Positions 47,714-56,259 of a stretch of DNA of 64,000 nt are shown one piece after another. Below the pieces are notes generated by a model. It did not search any database. It was not told the origin of the DNA and saw nothing but the letters and a program-made list of their open reading frames with translations. Both the position numbers and the translations under genes were made by a program. This DNA is from Candidatus Poribacteria bacterium. GTDB taxonomy: Bacteria > Poribacteria > WGA-4E > WGA-3G. The number at the start of each line of letters is the position of its first letter. Positions within the stretch are counted from its first letter, which is position 1. The stretch spans positions 62,001 through 126,000 of the forward strand of contig JAJECN010000057.1 in assembly GCA_022821965.1 (NCBI GenBank). Direction: 5' to 3'.

Positions 47714-48928
47714 TCAGGGACAAACGAATTTGCCCAAAATTTTCCGAATAGATGCCCCTGTTGCTGAAGGCAGGTTCCCAGCGTTTCCGTGGAGTGCCTC
47801 GTTCGCCAGAATTGCGAACGCTATTGCCTCTTTCGCATCTGCTGAGATACCAGAGTTATCCACCGGCTCGACCGATGTATCTGGTAATAGTTCACCAAGT
47901 CGTTGCATGATCGTTTGATTATGCACGCCACCGCCGCTTACATAGAGCGCGTCAATCGGATTTTGCCTTGTTATAAATTGTGCGATGTAGTTAGTAATTG
48001 TTTGGACTGTCAATTCCGTCAGCGTCGCGATGCAGTCATTATCTGAAAGGTCGTGTTTACGGCAAGTCTCCAGACCTTCCATTGCGAAGGTGTTTCCGAA
48101 GGTCTCACGTCCAGTAGTTTTTGGAGGAGGGAGGTGGAAAAACGGATGTTTTAGCCATTCGTCGATGAGTGGTTGATAGGGAGTTCCTTGTGCGGCACGC
48201 TGACCTGCTTCGTCATAACGCGCTACGCCTTGTGTGATTTCTGTTACGACCGCATCAATGCACATATTGCCGGGACCTGTATCCGCAGCACAGACAGAAT
48301 CAATGGTTCCGTTTGCGGGAAGCACAGTAAGGTTCGCGATTCCTCCGATGTTCAAAAGTCCCACTGTTTTAGCACTGTCACGGAATAGCAGATAGTCGGG
48401 GTACGATACTAACGGCGCGCCCTGTCCGCCTGCTGCCATGTCTGCCACTCGAAAGTCGGCAATAGTGGGGATACCGGTTTCGTGTGCAATGACTGCAGGT
48501 TCGCCAATCTGTAATGTTGACGGATTTTTAATGTGCTTTGCGGTTCGGTGAGGTGAAATTGTGTTTGGATCTCCGGGTAGGTGGTGAATTGTTTGACCGT
48601 GTGAGCCGATGAGGTCAATGTCGCTGGGACGCATTCCGCTCTTTTGTAGAACGTGTTTGGCAGCCTCTGCAAAGAGGTATCCGATGTAAAAATTCATCTC
48701 ACAGATATCGTCAACGCGGCTGGTGTCGGGTTGGCAGAGCGCGAGAATTCGTTGTGATACATCGGGTGGAAAAGGAAAAGTCTCAAAAGCGATTAAGTTT
48801 ACTTGCGTCTCCAAGTTGTGTCCGGTAATTTCAACGATTGCTGCATCAATGCCGTCAACAGAGGTGCCAGACATCAAACCGATAACGTACTTTTTGTCTT
48901 TTTTCAGGAGTTCATAAAATTCTATCAT
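47714..48928 (-). CDS. anmK: Anhydro-N-acetylmuramic acid kinase
   Basis: AnmK phosphorylates 1,6-anhydro-MurNAc to MurNAc-6-phosphate in peptidoglycan recycling. Signature motifs: 'YVIGLMSGTSVDGIDAAIVE', 'SHGQTIHH', 'TIADFRVADMAAGGQGAPLV', 'LLNIGGIANLTVLP', 'DTGPGNMCIDAV' and 'LYVSGGGVHNQTIM'. ATG at 48928 (MIEFYELLKK) is preferred over an upstream frame start at 48970; TGGAA lies before it. The length, 404 aa, is slightly above E. coli AnmK (369). It lies beside NamZ-like and beta-lactamase-fold genes, forming a cell-wall recycling group. Confidence 0.94.
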   Translation of the reverse strand: MIEFYELLKKDKKYVIGLMSGTSVDGIDAAIVEITGHNLETQVNLIAFETFPFPPDVSQRILALCQPDTSRVDDICEMNFYIGYLFAEAAKHVLQKSGMRPSDIDLIGSHGQTIHHLPGDPNTISPHRTAKHIKNPSTLQIGEPAVIAHETGIPTIADFRVADMAAGGQGAPLVSYPDYLLFRDSAKTVGLLNIGGIANLTVLPANGTIDSVCAADTGPGNMCIDAVVTEITQGVARYDEAGQRAAQGTPYQPLIDEWLKHPFFHLPPPKTTGRETFGNTFAMEGLETCRKHDLSDNDCIATLTELTVQTITNYIAQFITRQNPIDALYVSGGGVHNQTIMQRLGELLPDTSVEPVDNSGISADAKEAIAFAILANEALHGNAGNLPSATGASIRKILGKFVCP

Positions 48929-49210
48929 TTTTATTCCATTTCTATTTGGGGTGAAAAAACAACAACACATCAGCTCCCACAGAAAATAACAGGATTTTTA
49001 GGTCTCTCAAAATTGACCGTAAACCTAATCCACCAAAGGGCTGAGAAGCGATTTTGAGAAATTTCATAAAACGTCATATCTGTCAAATTTCTGTGGTGAA
49101 TTTGATAGGTCATCAAGTTCTTATATGTGAATTATAGATATACCAAAAGTTAACTAACACAATGGGTATAGATATGAAAATTATTCATAAAACCCGTAAT
49201 TACCTACATA

Positions 49211-49252
49211 CGAATGCAACGGCGAGGATACAATCCTCGCCAGTGGCAGTGG
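49211..49252. repeat. GGCGAGGATACAATCCTCGCC hairpin repeat
   Basis: Stem GGCGAGGAT / ATCCTCGCC with loop ACA, followed by AGTGGCAGTGGGGTCC. The same tail (CAGCGGCGGTGGGG) follows copies at 56118 and 56162. The rest of the gap 48929-49309 is AT-rich with nothing recognised. Confidence 0.8.
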
Positions 49253-49309
49253 GGTCCTTGTTCCTTGACGAACTGTAAACATATTTTTGGATTTCACTAT
49301 AAGGATGTT

Positions 49310-50491
49310 CTAAGTGTAGGCGTGATACTGTGTTGTATTTTCACACCATCTCTGAAGTTCTTCAGCCCACCGTGCTTGAATCTTATTGAATGACTCTCTT
49401 TCTAACAAGGTGTTTCGGAGCCAGCTGTTCCCTGCTAACCTATCAAAGTGCGTGGGGGAGAACGCGAATTGACCTCTGTATTCGGTGCCTAAAGTAGATA
49501 ACATGTGAATGGCCGTTTCTATCGGACAGAAACGTTCTCTATTGGTAATGTGAATCGCAACACCATGACATGTCTGTTTCGCATGCTTCGTGTTTTCGGC
49601 GGCTGGCGCAGGTGTAAAAACAAGAGGACGGAACAGGACACCCGGTAGACGTAATGCATTTAGGGTCTCAGCCCACCTTTCCCCCTTGCACCAAGGTGCG
49701 CCGATATATTCAAACGGCTTCGTCGTTCCGCGGCCCTCGCTCATGTTTGTTCCTTCAAACAGACACAAACCGGGATAGAGCGTTGCTGTTGTGAGCGTTG
49801 GCATATTGGGCGATGGTGGCACCCACGGCAAACCGGTGTCATTGAACCACATTCCGCGTTGGTATCCGTCCATCCATGCGACCTTTAATCGGCACGATGG
49901 TACGCGTTCCGCCTTCAAAAGCATTGCCAATTCACCAATTGTTAGTCCGTAACGAATCGGAATTTTATGGATGCCGACGAACGATTCAAAACCAGTTTCC
50001 AACAGGGGGCCCTCTACAGCAGTACCCGTGATTGGATTGGGGCGATCAGCAACAATGAACTCAATGCCGCAGTCGCTCGCCGCTTCCATCGTATACAACA
50101 ATGTCGAAATATAGGTGTAATAACGCGCACCGACATCCTGCATATCGTAGACGAGTAGATCAATACCTTCAAGTTGGCTTGCTGTTGGGCGCATTGATTG
50201 TCCGTATAGACTGAAAACCGGTACGGTTATATTTCCATTAGGCGTGTCAATGCTATTGACGGCGATACCGTCTTGGACTGCGCCCCAGAGCCCATGCTCG
50301 GGCGAAAAAATAGCGGAGAGTTGGCACTCCGAAATTTCCGAGAAAAGTCGGTAATTGCTCTGTAAGTTGTCGTCAACGCCTGTATGATTCGTAATCAGTC
50401 CAATTGATTTCCCTCGAATCCAATCGAGTTCCTTTGTGAGCAGGACTGTCACACCTAATTCAGTTTTTTGCGAGTTTGTTGTGGAGGACAT
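49310..50491 (-). CDS. namZ: NamZ-like exo-beta-N-acetylmuramidase (DUF1343)
   Basis: A 393-aa DUF1343 protein. Family motifs: 'GLITNHTGVDDNL', 'IFSPEHGLWGAVQDG', 'VPVFSLYGQSMRPT', 'LLVYDMQDVGARYYTYISTL', 'FIVADRPNPITG' and 'PGLCLFEGTNMSEGRGTTKP'. Members characterised as NamZ release MurNAc from the non-reducing end of peptidoglycan fragments. No clear signal peptide is seen, so it may act in the cytoplasm. It shares strand and neighbourhood with anmK, supporting a role in cell-wall sugar salvage. The start has only weak ribosome-site support. Confidence 0.88.
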   Translation of the reverse strand: MSSTTNSQKTELGVTVLLTKELDWIRGKSIGLITNHTGVDDNLQSNYRLFSEISECQLSAIFSPEHGLWGAVQDGIAVNSIDTPNGNITVPVFSLYGQSMRPTASQLEGIDLLVYDMQDVGARYYTYISTLLYTMEAASDCGIEFIVADRPNPITGTAVEGPLLETGFESFVGIHKIPIRYGLTIGELAMLLKAERVPSCRLKVAWMDGYQRGMWFNDTGLPWVPPSPNMPTLTTATLYPGLCLFEGTNMSEGRGTTKPFEYIGAPWCKGERWAETLNALRLPGVLFRPLVFTPAPAAENTKHAKQTCHGVAIHITNRERFCPIETAIHMLSTLGTEYRGQFAFSPTHFDRLAGNSWLRNTLLERESFNKIQARWAEELQRWCENTTQYHAYT

Positions 50492-50565
50492 AAGAGGTCT
50501 TTATGTAGAAAAGTTATACCATTTCTAAAAATTTATACCGCATTAACCGCACCTGACTGCACAGA

Positions 50566-50621
50566 CTAACAGTCTATGCTACAATGGAAACACAAACTAA
50601 AAGTTTATGCTACAATTTCAA
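50566..50621. repeat. Two CTACAA hairpin repeats
   Basis: CACAGACTAACAGTCTATGC followed by TACAA (stem AGACT / AGTCT), then a diverged copy ACACAAACTAAAAGTTTATG followed by CTACAA (stem AAACT / AGTTT). A third copy at 53937 has stem AGGCT / AGCCT. The loop and tail are conserved while the stem sequence changes with matching substitutions. Confidence 0.75.
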
Positions 50622-50654
50622 TCAGAAATGGTATTAGACGATTGAGTATTACTG

Positions 50655-51686
50655 CTAATTGAATAGAATATTATGAAACATCTTCCGAAATTCAATAATA
50701 CCGCGCCGATCAGCATCGGGATGCACTCGGTTCGTTAAGAGGATCGCTGCAAGTTTTCTTTTTAGACATATTCGTATTGAAGTGCCGGTGAATCCTGTGT
50801 GATAGAGGCACCCATCGTCTGTGACAGCCCAACCGATGCAGCGGCGTTCCCCTTTTGCTGAGGCGACTTGTTGCATCTTTCGGAAACTCTCCGGACGTAA
50901 TAGTTCGCCTCCGTTGTTCAGCAGCGTCCTGCAAAATTTGCCGAGGTCTCTTGACGTGGAGAAAAGCCCTGCATTGCCGGAGATGCCGCCGAGGAAGTGG
51001 GCGTTCTCATCGTGAACTTGCCCGATGATGACACCTTCACGCCAGTCATAGCGTTCATAGTTTACCATTCGGCGTTCAAAACTGTTGGAATCCTCGGTGG
51101 CTGCGCAGTACTCACGCCACGCTTGTGGTGGATTGAACCGCGTCCATTCCATGCCGAGTGGCGCGAAGATCCGTTCTTTTGCCAATTTATCTAACGATTG
51201 TCCGGTTACGCTTTCAAGGAGAGCACCTAACACGATATATCCCAAGCAACTATATACGGCTTTCTCGCCCGGTTGAGATTCCAACGGTATTCCTCCAAGG
51301 TAGAAGATTACCTTCTCGCGTGATGGGGCACGTAGATAGATAGGTAGCCACGCAGGGAGTCCTGAGGTGTGCGTTAGCAAATGCTGAAGCGTTACATCTG
51401 TTTGTCTAAACTCCGGTAAATATGTCTCCACAGGTGCGTTGAGGCAAATTTTATTCTTCTCAACTAACTGCATGCACAGCGTTCCGACGACAATCGGTTT
51501 CGTCAGCGATGCTAAATCAAAGAGTGTCGTTTGGAACATTGAAAGCCGTTTCGGTTTTACAGATCGAGACCCGAACGCTTCGTGATAGATCGCCTTTTTA
51601 TCAGTAAGAACGTAGGCGACGGCACCGGGGAACACCTTTTCTGCGATACTGTTCTGGATGAGGGTTGAAATTGTGTTTTTTAACAA
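50655..51686 (-). CDS. Beta-lactamase-fold serine hydrolase (class C / family XII-like)
   Basis: A 343-aa serine hydrolase of the beta-lactamase/transpeptidase-like family. SxxK motif 'LASLTKPIVVG' (Ser nucleophile, Lys), second motif 'YSCLGYIVLG' at the YxN position (a Cys-containing variant), 'HLLTHTSGLP', and a late 'YHTGFTGTSI' corresponding to the KTG-like HTG motif. These enzymes include esterases, D-aminopeptidases and peptidoglycan-processing hydrolases. Beside NamZ- and AnmK-type genes it probably acts on cell-wall material, as in the nag/mur recycling clusters. TTG start at 51686 with only weak ribosome-site support. Confidence 0.85.
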   Translation of the reverse strand: MLKNTISTLIQNSIAEKVFPGAVAYVLTDKKAIYHEAFGSRSVKPKRLSMFQTTLFDLASLTKPIVVGTLCMQLVEKNKICLNAPVETYLPEFRQTDVTLQHLLTHTSGLPAWLPIYLRAPSREKVIFYLGGIPLESQPGEKAVYSCLGYIVLGALLESVTGQSLDKLAKERIFAPLGMEWTRFNPPQAWREYCAATEDSNSFERRMVNYERYDWREGVIIGQVHDENAHFLGGISGNAGLFSTSRDLGKFCRTLLNNGGELLRPESFRKMQQVASAKGERRCIGWAVTDDGCLYHTGFTGTSIRICLKRKLAAILLTNRVHPDADRRGIIEFRKMFHNILFN

Positions 51687-51884
51687 TTGAATTTTCCCGC
51701 AACAATTGGATTTTCCTACGAAGAATAGCTATCGGAAACCAAGAGGAAGAATTGAAATTATCTCTTTTTTTTCTTTGCTGACTCCTGACGGATATTCCTC
51801 TCTTTCCCGCTTTTTGTTTGACGGACGGGCTACCTGTATGATACACTATCTATTGTATTTTTGTCAGCATTTTTTATCAACAGG

Positions 51885-52064
51885 ACTTACGCAAATTTAG
51901 CACACGATGGTAGATTTTTTTTAGTTTTAAACCCCCTAAATCCCCCTTATCAGGGGGACTTTAAGAGAAATGATAGATTTTTTAGTTTTAAACCCTCTAA
52001 ATCCCTAACGCCCCATATCCCGCTTATCAGGGGGGTAGGGGACTTTAAGAGAAAATGCGTAAGT
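51885..52064. mobile_element. MITE-like element with ACTTACGCA terminal repeats (copy 2)
   Basis: A 180-bp element bounded by ACTTACGCA (51885-51893) and TGCGTAAGT (52056-52064). The interior contains two tandem copies of a unit with CCCTAAATCCC, CTTATCAGGGGG and GACTTTAAGAGAAAATG-type sequence. It shares ends and core with the 83-bp copy at 32253-32335. Located just upstream of the cupin gene. Confidence 0.85.
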
Positions 52065-52088
52065 TCTAATCAATTCGGGAAGTAAATT

Positions 52089-52454
52089 ATGCAATCATCC
52101 GTGAAAGAACTTCAGGAGATAACAACAACCGAGAAACCTTGGGGTAGTTTCATACAGTATGTGCTCAACCAACCTGTCACTGTCAAGATTTTAGAAATTC
52201 GAGCAGGCGAGCAGGTGAGTTATCAGTATCACCACCATCGGAGCGAACTGTGGATTCCATTGGATGAGGGTGCCTGCTTGAAACTTGATGGTGCGATTCA
52301 GCGTCCAGAACGCATGGAACCTGTGTTTATTCCACAGGGGGCAAAACATCAACTCATCGGTGAATCTAAAGATTATCGGATACTCGAAATTTCGTTTGGG
52401 CACTTTGATGAAGAGGATATCGTTCGCCTTTCAGACAAGTATGGAAGAGTTTAA
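52089..52454 (+). CDS. Mannose-6-phosphate isomerase type II cupin
   Basis: A 121-aa cupin matching the C-terminal phosphomannose isomerase domain of ManC/AlgA-type enzymes: 'EKPWGSFIQYVLN', 'VKILEIRAGEQVSYQYHHHR' with metal-binding histidines, 'ELWIPLDEGACLKLDG', 'FIPQGAKHQL', 'ILEISFGHFDEEDIVRLSDK'. It would interconvert mannose-6-phosphate and fructose-6-phosphate, or act in GDP-mannose metabolism. The start has GGGAAG upstream. It lies 14 bp before the PGI gene and is probably co-transcribed. Confidence 0.88.
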   Translation: MQSSVKELQEITTTEKPWGSFIQYVLNQPVTVKILEIRAGEQVSYQYHHHRSELWIPLDEGACLKLDGAIQRPERMEPVFIPQGAKHQLIGESKDYRILEISFGHFDEEDIVRLSDKYGRV

Positions 52455-52468
52455 GAAGAGGGAGATTT

Positions 52469-53884
52469 TTGTTGGACAGAGAACTTCGTTTTTCGGTTGA
52501 TGATGGGGTGGACTTGTTTCCACAAGCAGCGCAGCAGAAGGTTGATGCTGCTTTGCGAAAGATCCATCTCCTGTTCCAAAAAGAGACATCAGCACCGCTT
52601 ACCGAGTTAGAAGATGAACTGCGGGCGTGGACCCGGAGTCATCTGCAGACCGAGGATATTGCCCAAGTCTCGGCGTTAGCTGCGCGTGCCCGTGAAGATT
52701 TCTCGGTGCTTGTCATTATCGGTGTGGGTGGGTCCGACCTGAGTGCGCGCGTTTTCCACGACTTTTTCAACCATCCGTATCATAACCTGCTGTCGGTTGA
52801 AGAACGCGGCGGTGCTCCTGAAGTCTATTTCACAGGTGATACCTTCGATCCACACAAGCTTGTCGGCTTACTTGAGATGCTCAAAGCGAGGAAACTTCTC
52901 CATAAAACACTCTTCAATGTCATTAGCAAATCCGGCACGACGACCGAAACCATGGCGACGTTGATGATTATCCGTGATGCGTTTGATGATGTGAATTGGC
53001 AGCAACATGTCCTCGCGACTACTGGGTTAACCACCGACAGTGTCTTGTTCCGAATGCATGAGCAATTCCCTTTCTACGGTGGCACGCTACTTCCTGTTCC
53101 CGATGGTGTCGGTGGGCGATTTTCTGCCTTTTCCCCGGTTGGTTTATTCTTTCTCGCTATGATGGCAGGAAAGAGCGAAACCCCAGAGACTCGAATCCAA
53201 GCTGCAATAGAAGGCGTACAGCAGGCGCATGACAACTTCAACCTTCCTTATGAACATCAGGGCAACGTCGCCTATCAATTGGCGCGATGGATTCATCTTG
53301 AAGAAGTTGCGGAAACCGGACACGCAAGGAAAAACAGTATTGTTTTTTACAACTACGCCGATCATAGCTGCCTCGGTGAATGGTTCGTTCAACTTTATAC
53401 AGAATCTATTCAGGAACGTGGGGGCGGTGCGAATGTCATAAGCGCGAAGGGACCGACGAGTAATCACTCGATTCTCAACGGTATCATTGCTGGTCCCAGG
53501 GATAAGGTTATCCTGTTTATCCATTGGGAGGAACTTGGTCCCGATTTGGTCCTCCCGGTGGATGCTGGAATGGATAGCAAATTAACCGAGCTTGAAGGGC
53601 TATCCATGACGCAGATGCAAACTGCCTCCTATCGTGGGACTGCCTTAGATTTTAGTGAGAACGGCGTATCCAATGCCACGCTAACTTTACCGAAACGGGA
53701 TATCCGGTCTGTTTGTCAATTGATGCGTGTCTTAATGGATACCATTGCCGTAAAAGGCAGGCTCCAAGGGTTGCATCTTGACAACGATAGTGGAAATGAG
53801 TTAACATACCTACAAGAGGGTGTTGAGGGCTATAAGCGGAATTTTCGATCTTTTGCCTTGGCACCAAATGTGGAAGGTGATTGA
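52469..53884 (+). CDS. pgi: Glucose-6-phosphate isomerase
   Basis: A 471-aa phosphoglucose isomerase, interconverting glucose-6-phosphate and fructose-6-phosphate. Motifs: 'VLVIIGVGGSDLSARVFHDF', 'NVISKSGTTTETMATLMII', 'GTLLPVPDGVGGRFSAFSPV' and 'PTSNHSILNGIIAGPRDKVI'. It is of the shorter bacterial/archaeal type (450-470 aa). TTG start at 52469 or 52472, with AAGAGGGAG just upstream. Preceded by the ManC-type cupin, suggesting a sugar-phosphate unit. Confidence 0.92.
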   Translation: MLDRELRFSVDDGVDLFPQAAQQKVDAALRKIHLLFQKETSAPLTELEDELRAWTRSHLQTEDIAQVSALAARAREDFSVLVIIGVGGSDLSARVFHDFFNHPYHNLLSVEERGGAPEVYFTGDTFDPHKLVGLLEMLKARKLLHKTLFNVISKSGTTTETMATLMIIRDAFDDVNWQQHVLATTGLTTDSVLFRMHEQFPFYGGTLLPVPDGVGGRFSAFSPVGLFFLAMMAGKSETPETRIQAAIEGVQQAHDNFNLPYEHQGNVAYQLARWIHLEEVAETGHARKNSIVFYNYADHSCLGEWFVQLYTESIQERGGGANVISAKGPTSNHSILNGIIAGPRDKVILFIHWEELGPDLVLPVDAGMDSKLTELEGLSMTQMQTASYRGTALDFSENGVSNATLTLPKRDIRSVCQLMRVLMDTIAVKGRLQGLHLDNDSGNELTYLQEGVEGYKRNFRSFALAPNVEGD

Positions 53885-53891
53885 CCCTCCA

Positions 53892-53962
53892 AGGAGGCAA
53901 GGTTACAAACCTCGCCAGCGACGGCACGAAGAGGCACAGGCTAACAGCCTATGCTACAAAGT
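53892..53962. repeat. Two adjacent hairpin repeats
   Basis: GGCAAGGTTACAAACCTCGCC (stem around ACAA) followed by AGCGACGG, then CACAGGCTAACAGCCTATGC followed by TACAA (stem AGGCT / AGCCT). Both belong to the diverged-stem hairpin family. Confidence 0.75.
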
Positions 53963-54009
53963 GGCAACTTGGGTTATAAAAGCGAAAATACTTTGCAGGC
54001 TGTACCAAA

Positions 54010-56103
54010 ATGAGGAATAGACTCTCTGCCTTACCGTTTCATGATAAAATATTTATCGCTTACGGCTTCGTCTTCCTTGTGATGTTTGGCGTTGTCTTTG
54101 GCAGCACCAGTTTCCTGACTCGGCTCGCCTTTAAAAGAGACGTTGATGCTTATATTGAGAAGCTTGAAGCCCAGATTTCAAATGCGTATCAGGATTTTCT
54201 TAACAACATTCAGAAGCAGGTTCACGCGATAGCCACGGACATGAGGTTACATGACATTATAGAAAGGGAGGCGGAGTCGTCGCATCTTTATCTACCAGGT
54301 CCGCAGTTTGATCTTTTAGAGTATGGTACTGCAGATGGAAAGCTGCTATATCCCGACACAAGAGCGGGGAGAAGGACGCAGGTGTACACCTCCTCGGAGG
54401 ACCAGGAGAGACATATACAACTCAGAAGTATTCCTGAGCAGAGCGATTTGGGATTGCAGTATGTGGTTCAGGTAACGGAAGCAGGTGAGTGGGGATTTGT
54501 AAGAGGCGGTTATCTCCTACAGGATTGGCTGGAGAAGAAACAAACGAGCATCATCCAGTCAGATGAGCATCCAATTTTCCTTGTTGGGAAACCGCAAATG
54601 TCGGATGCAGCGTTCTTCAACACCGAATCAAATGCGACCCCAACGGATTGGCTTCCATTGAACAATGCCTCCCGATACGCGCCGCTCCGCCGTTCGTTTC
54701 AGTCGCTTCCGAGTTCACAAGGGCAGCGAAAACTTTCCTTACAAGGGACCGAAGAAACAGATGGGCGCTCTTTTACGGCTTTTCGGATAACCCCGTTCAA
54801 CTCACCCTTCGCGACGACGCGTGAGGCACCGCCTGTTGAGTTGTTCGTTGCGTATTCACATGAGCGTCAGATGAAATGGCAGCAGCAACTTACGCTCACA
54901 CTGCTTTTGAGCGGTATTGGTGGGTTGGTGTTGGTTTACCTGATTAGTTATATCATCAGTCGTCGCATTACGCGTCCTATTGCTGTTCTCCGTGAAGGGG
55001 TAGGGCACATCGCTGCAGGTGATCTCGATCATCGCGTTAAAATCCACTCACGAAATGAGGTGGGTCAGCTCGCCGAAGGGTTCAACCAGATGGCGCGAGA
55101 CTTGAAACAGAGTTTAGAAGAGCGTATGGCAGCGGAGCGTGCAGCAACATGGCGGGATGTCGCGCGGCAGGTAGCACACGAAATCAAAAATCCGCTTTTT
55201 CCAATTCGGCTTTCTGTTGAAAACTTACAGCAAGCGAAATCGAACCCTGAAGTTTTTGAGCAAATATTTAGTGAATGTACGAACACCGTTATTGAAGAGG
55301 TGGATCGGATTGGAAAGTTAATAGATGAATTCCATCAATTCGCACGGATGCCGAAGCCACAGAAAAAGTTGAGTCAGCTGAATAACATTGTGCCCTATGT
55401 GTTGGCGTTATACACCGGTAGACAGGTACCAGATATGGAGCAGGAAGCTGGTGTCACAATGGCAATTTCGGAGGATGGAAACCCGGAACTACTGGATTCT
55501 GCCGAGAAGTCTTGGCTTGAAAATGTTTCCAAGATTAAGGTTGAAACCGAGTTGGGGGCACTTCCACAAGTCTTTATTGACCCGGAACAGGTCGCGCGGG
55601 CACTCGGAAATCTGCTGAAGAATGCGATTGAAGCCATGCCGGAGGGTGGAATGCTTAAGGTCAAAACCTCTTTTACGCCGAGCACATCGCAAGAAAATTC
55701 AAACGGGAGACCGGAGGAACTGGAGGACAGCGAAAAAGAGGGAGACGAAGAAAATGTAGACATAGATGTTCCTGGCACGGTTACGCTTGAAATCGAAGAT
55801 ACTGGCTGCGGCATGTCCAACGAAACTATGGCTAATATCTTTGTGCCTTATTACACCACAAAGTCAGAGGTGAATGGGACCGGTCTCGGTATGCCGATTG
55901 TCGGAAGAATTGTTGCGGAGCACGGTGCTAAAATAGATTTTCAGAGTGAACAAGGTGTAGGGACAACGGTTCGCGTCCATTTTCCGTGCAACCAAGGTGT
56001 TGATTCCGAAGAATTAGCCTCGGAAATTGAGGAATTGATGCCGCTCCGAAGTTTCGTTCCCGAACTGGAGCGCATAGATCAGAGGACAGACACCGAAAAT
56101 TAA
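54010..56103 (+). CDS. NtrY-like sensor histidine kinase
   Basis: A 697-aa membrane sensor kinase: N-terminal membrane segment ('AYGFVFLVMFGVVFGSTSFL', about 17-36), a large periplasmic sensor region, a second membrane segment ('LTLLLSGIGGLVLVYLISYI', about 296-315), a HAMP domain ('SRRITRPIAVLREGVGHIAA'), the HisKA phosphorylation site H390 in 'QVAHEIKNPLFPIRLSVENL', and a HATPase domain with N-box 'LGNLLKNAIEAMP', 'DTGCGMS' and 'GTGLGMPIVGRIV'. It is followed by a sigma54-type response regulator, its likely partner. An acidic insert lies between N-box and G1. The input signal is unknown. Confidence 0.93.
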   Translation: MRNRLSALPFHDKIFIAYGFVFLVMFGVVFGSTSFLTRLAFKRDVDAYIEKLEAQISNAYQDFLNNIQKQVHAIATDMRLHDIIEREAESSHLYLPGPQFDLLEYGTADGKLLYPDTRAGRRTQVYTSSEDQERHIQLRSIPEQSDLGLQYVVQVTEAGEWGFVRGGYLLQDWLEKKQTSIIQSDEHPIFLVGKPQMSDAAFFNTESNATPTDWLPLNNASRYAPLRRSFQSLPSSQGQRKLSLQGTEETDGRSFTAFRITPFNSPFATTREAPPVELFVAYSHERQMKWQQQLTLTLLLSGIGGLVLVYLISYIISRRITRPIAVLREGVGHIAAGDLDHRVKIHSRNEVGQLAEGFNQMARDLKQSLEERMAAERAATWRDVARQVAHEIKNPLFPIRLSVENLQQAKSNPEVFEQIFSECTNTVIEEVDRIGKLIDEFHQFARMPKPQKKLSQLNNIVPYVLALYTGRQVPDMEQEAGVTMAISEDGNPELLDSAEKSWLENVSKIKVETELGALPQVFIDPEQVARALGNLLKNAIEAMPEGGMLKVKTSFTPSTSQENSNGRPEELEDSEKEGDEENVDIDVPGTVTLEIEDTGCGMSNETMANIFVPYYTTKSEVNGTGLGMPIVGRIVAEHGAKIDFQSEQGVGTTVRVHFPCNQGVDSEELASEIEELMPLRSFVPELERIDQRTDTEN

Positions 56104-56117
56104 AAATATCCGTCACA

Positions 56118-56218
56118 AGGGCGAGGATACAATTCTCGCCAGCGGCGGTGGGGTGTGTACAAGAGCGAGGATACTGGCAGAAACACCGAAGCAAAACTCC
56201 CTCGCCAGCGGCGGTGGG
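56118..56218. repeat. Paired GGCGAGGAT hairpin repeats
   Basis: Copy one: GGGCGAGGATACAATTCTCG followed by CCAGCGGCGGTGGGG. Copy two: GAGCGAGGATAC, about 28 bp of intervening sequence, then CTCGCCAGCGGCGGTGGGGG. The second looks like a hairpin whose loop was enlarged. Together they fill the gap before the response regulator. Confidence 0.75.
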
Positions 56219-56259
56219 GGTCGGATTTTACTATAAACACTTGCTTTAGGACAAAAGAG

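Noticed and set aside
56155-56259. N-terminal extension of the NtrC-like regulator
   Set aside because: The extension translates the hairpin repeats; the receiver domain starts directly at ATG 56260 with a suitable AGGA.
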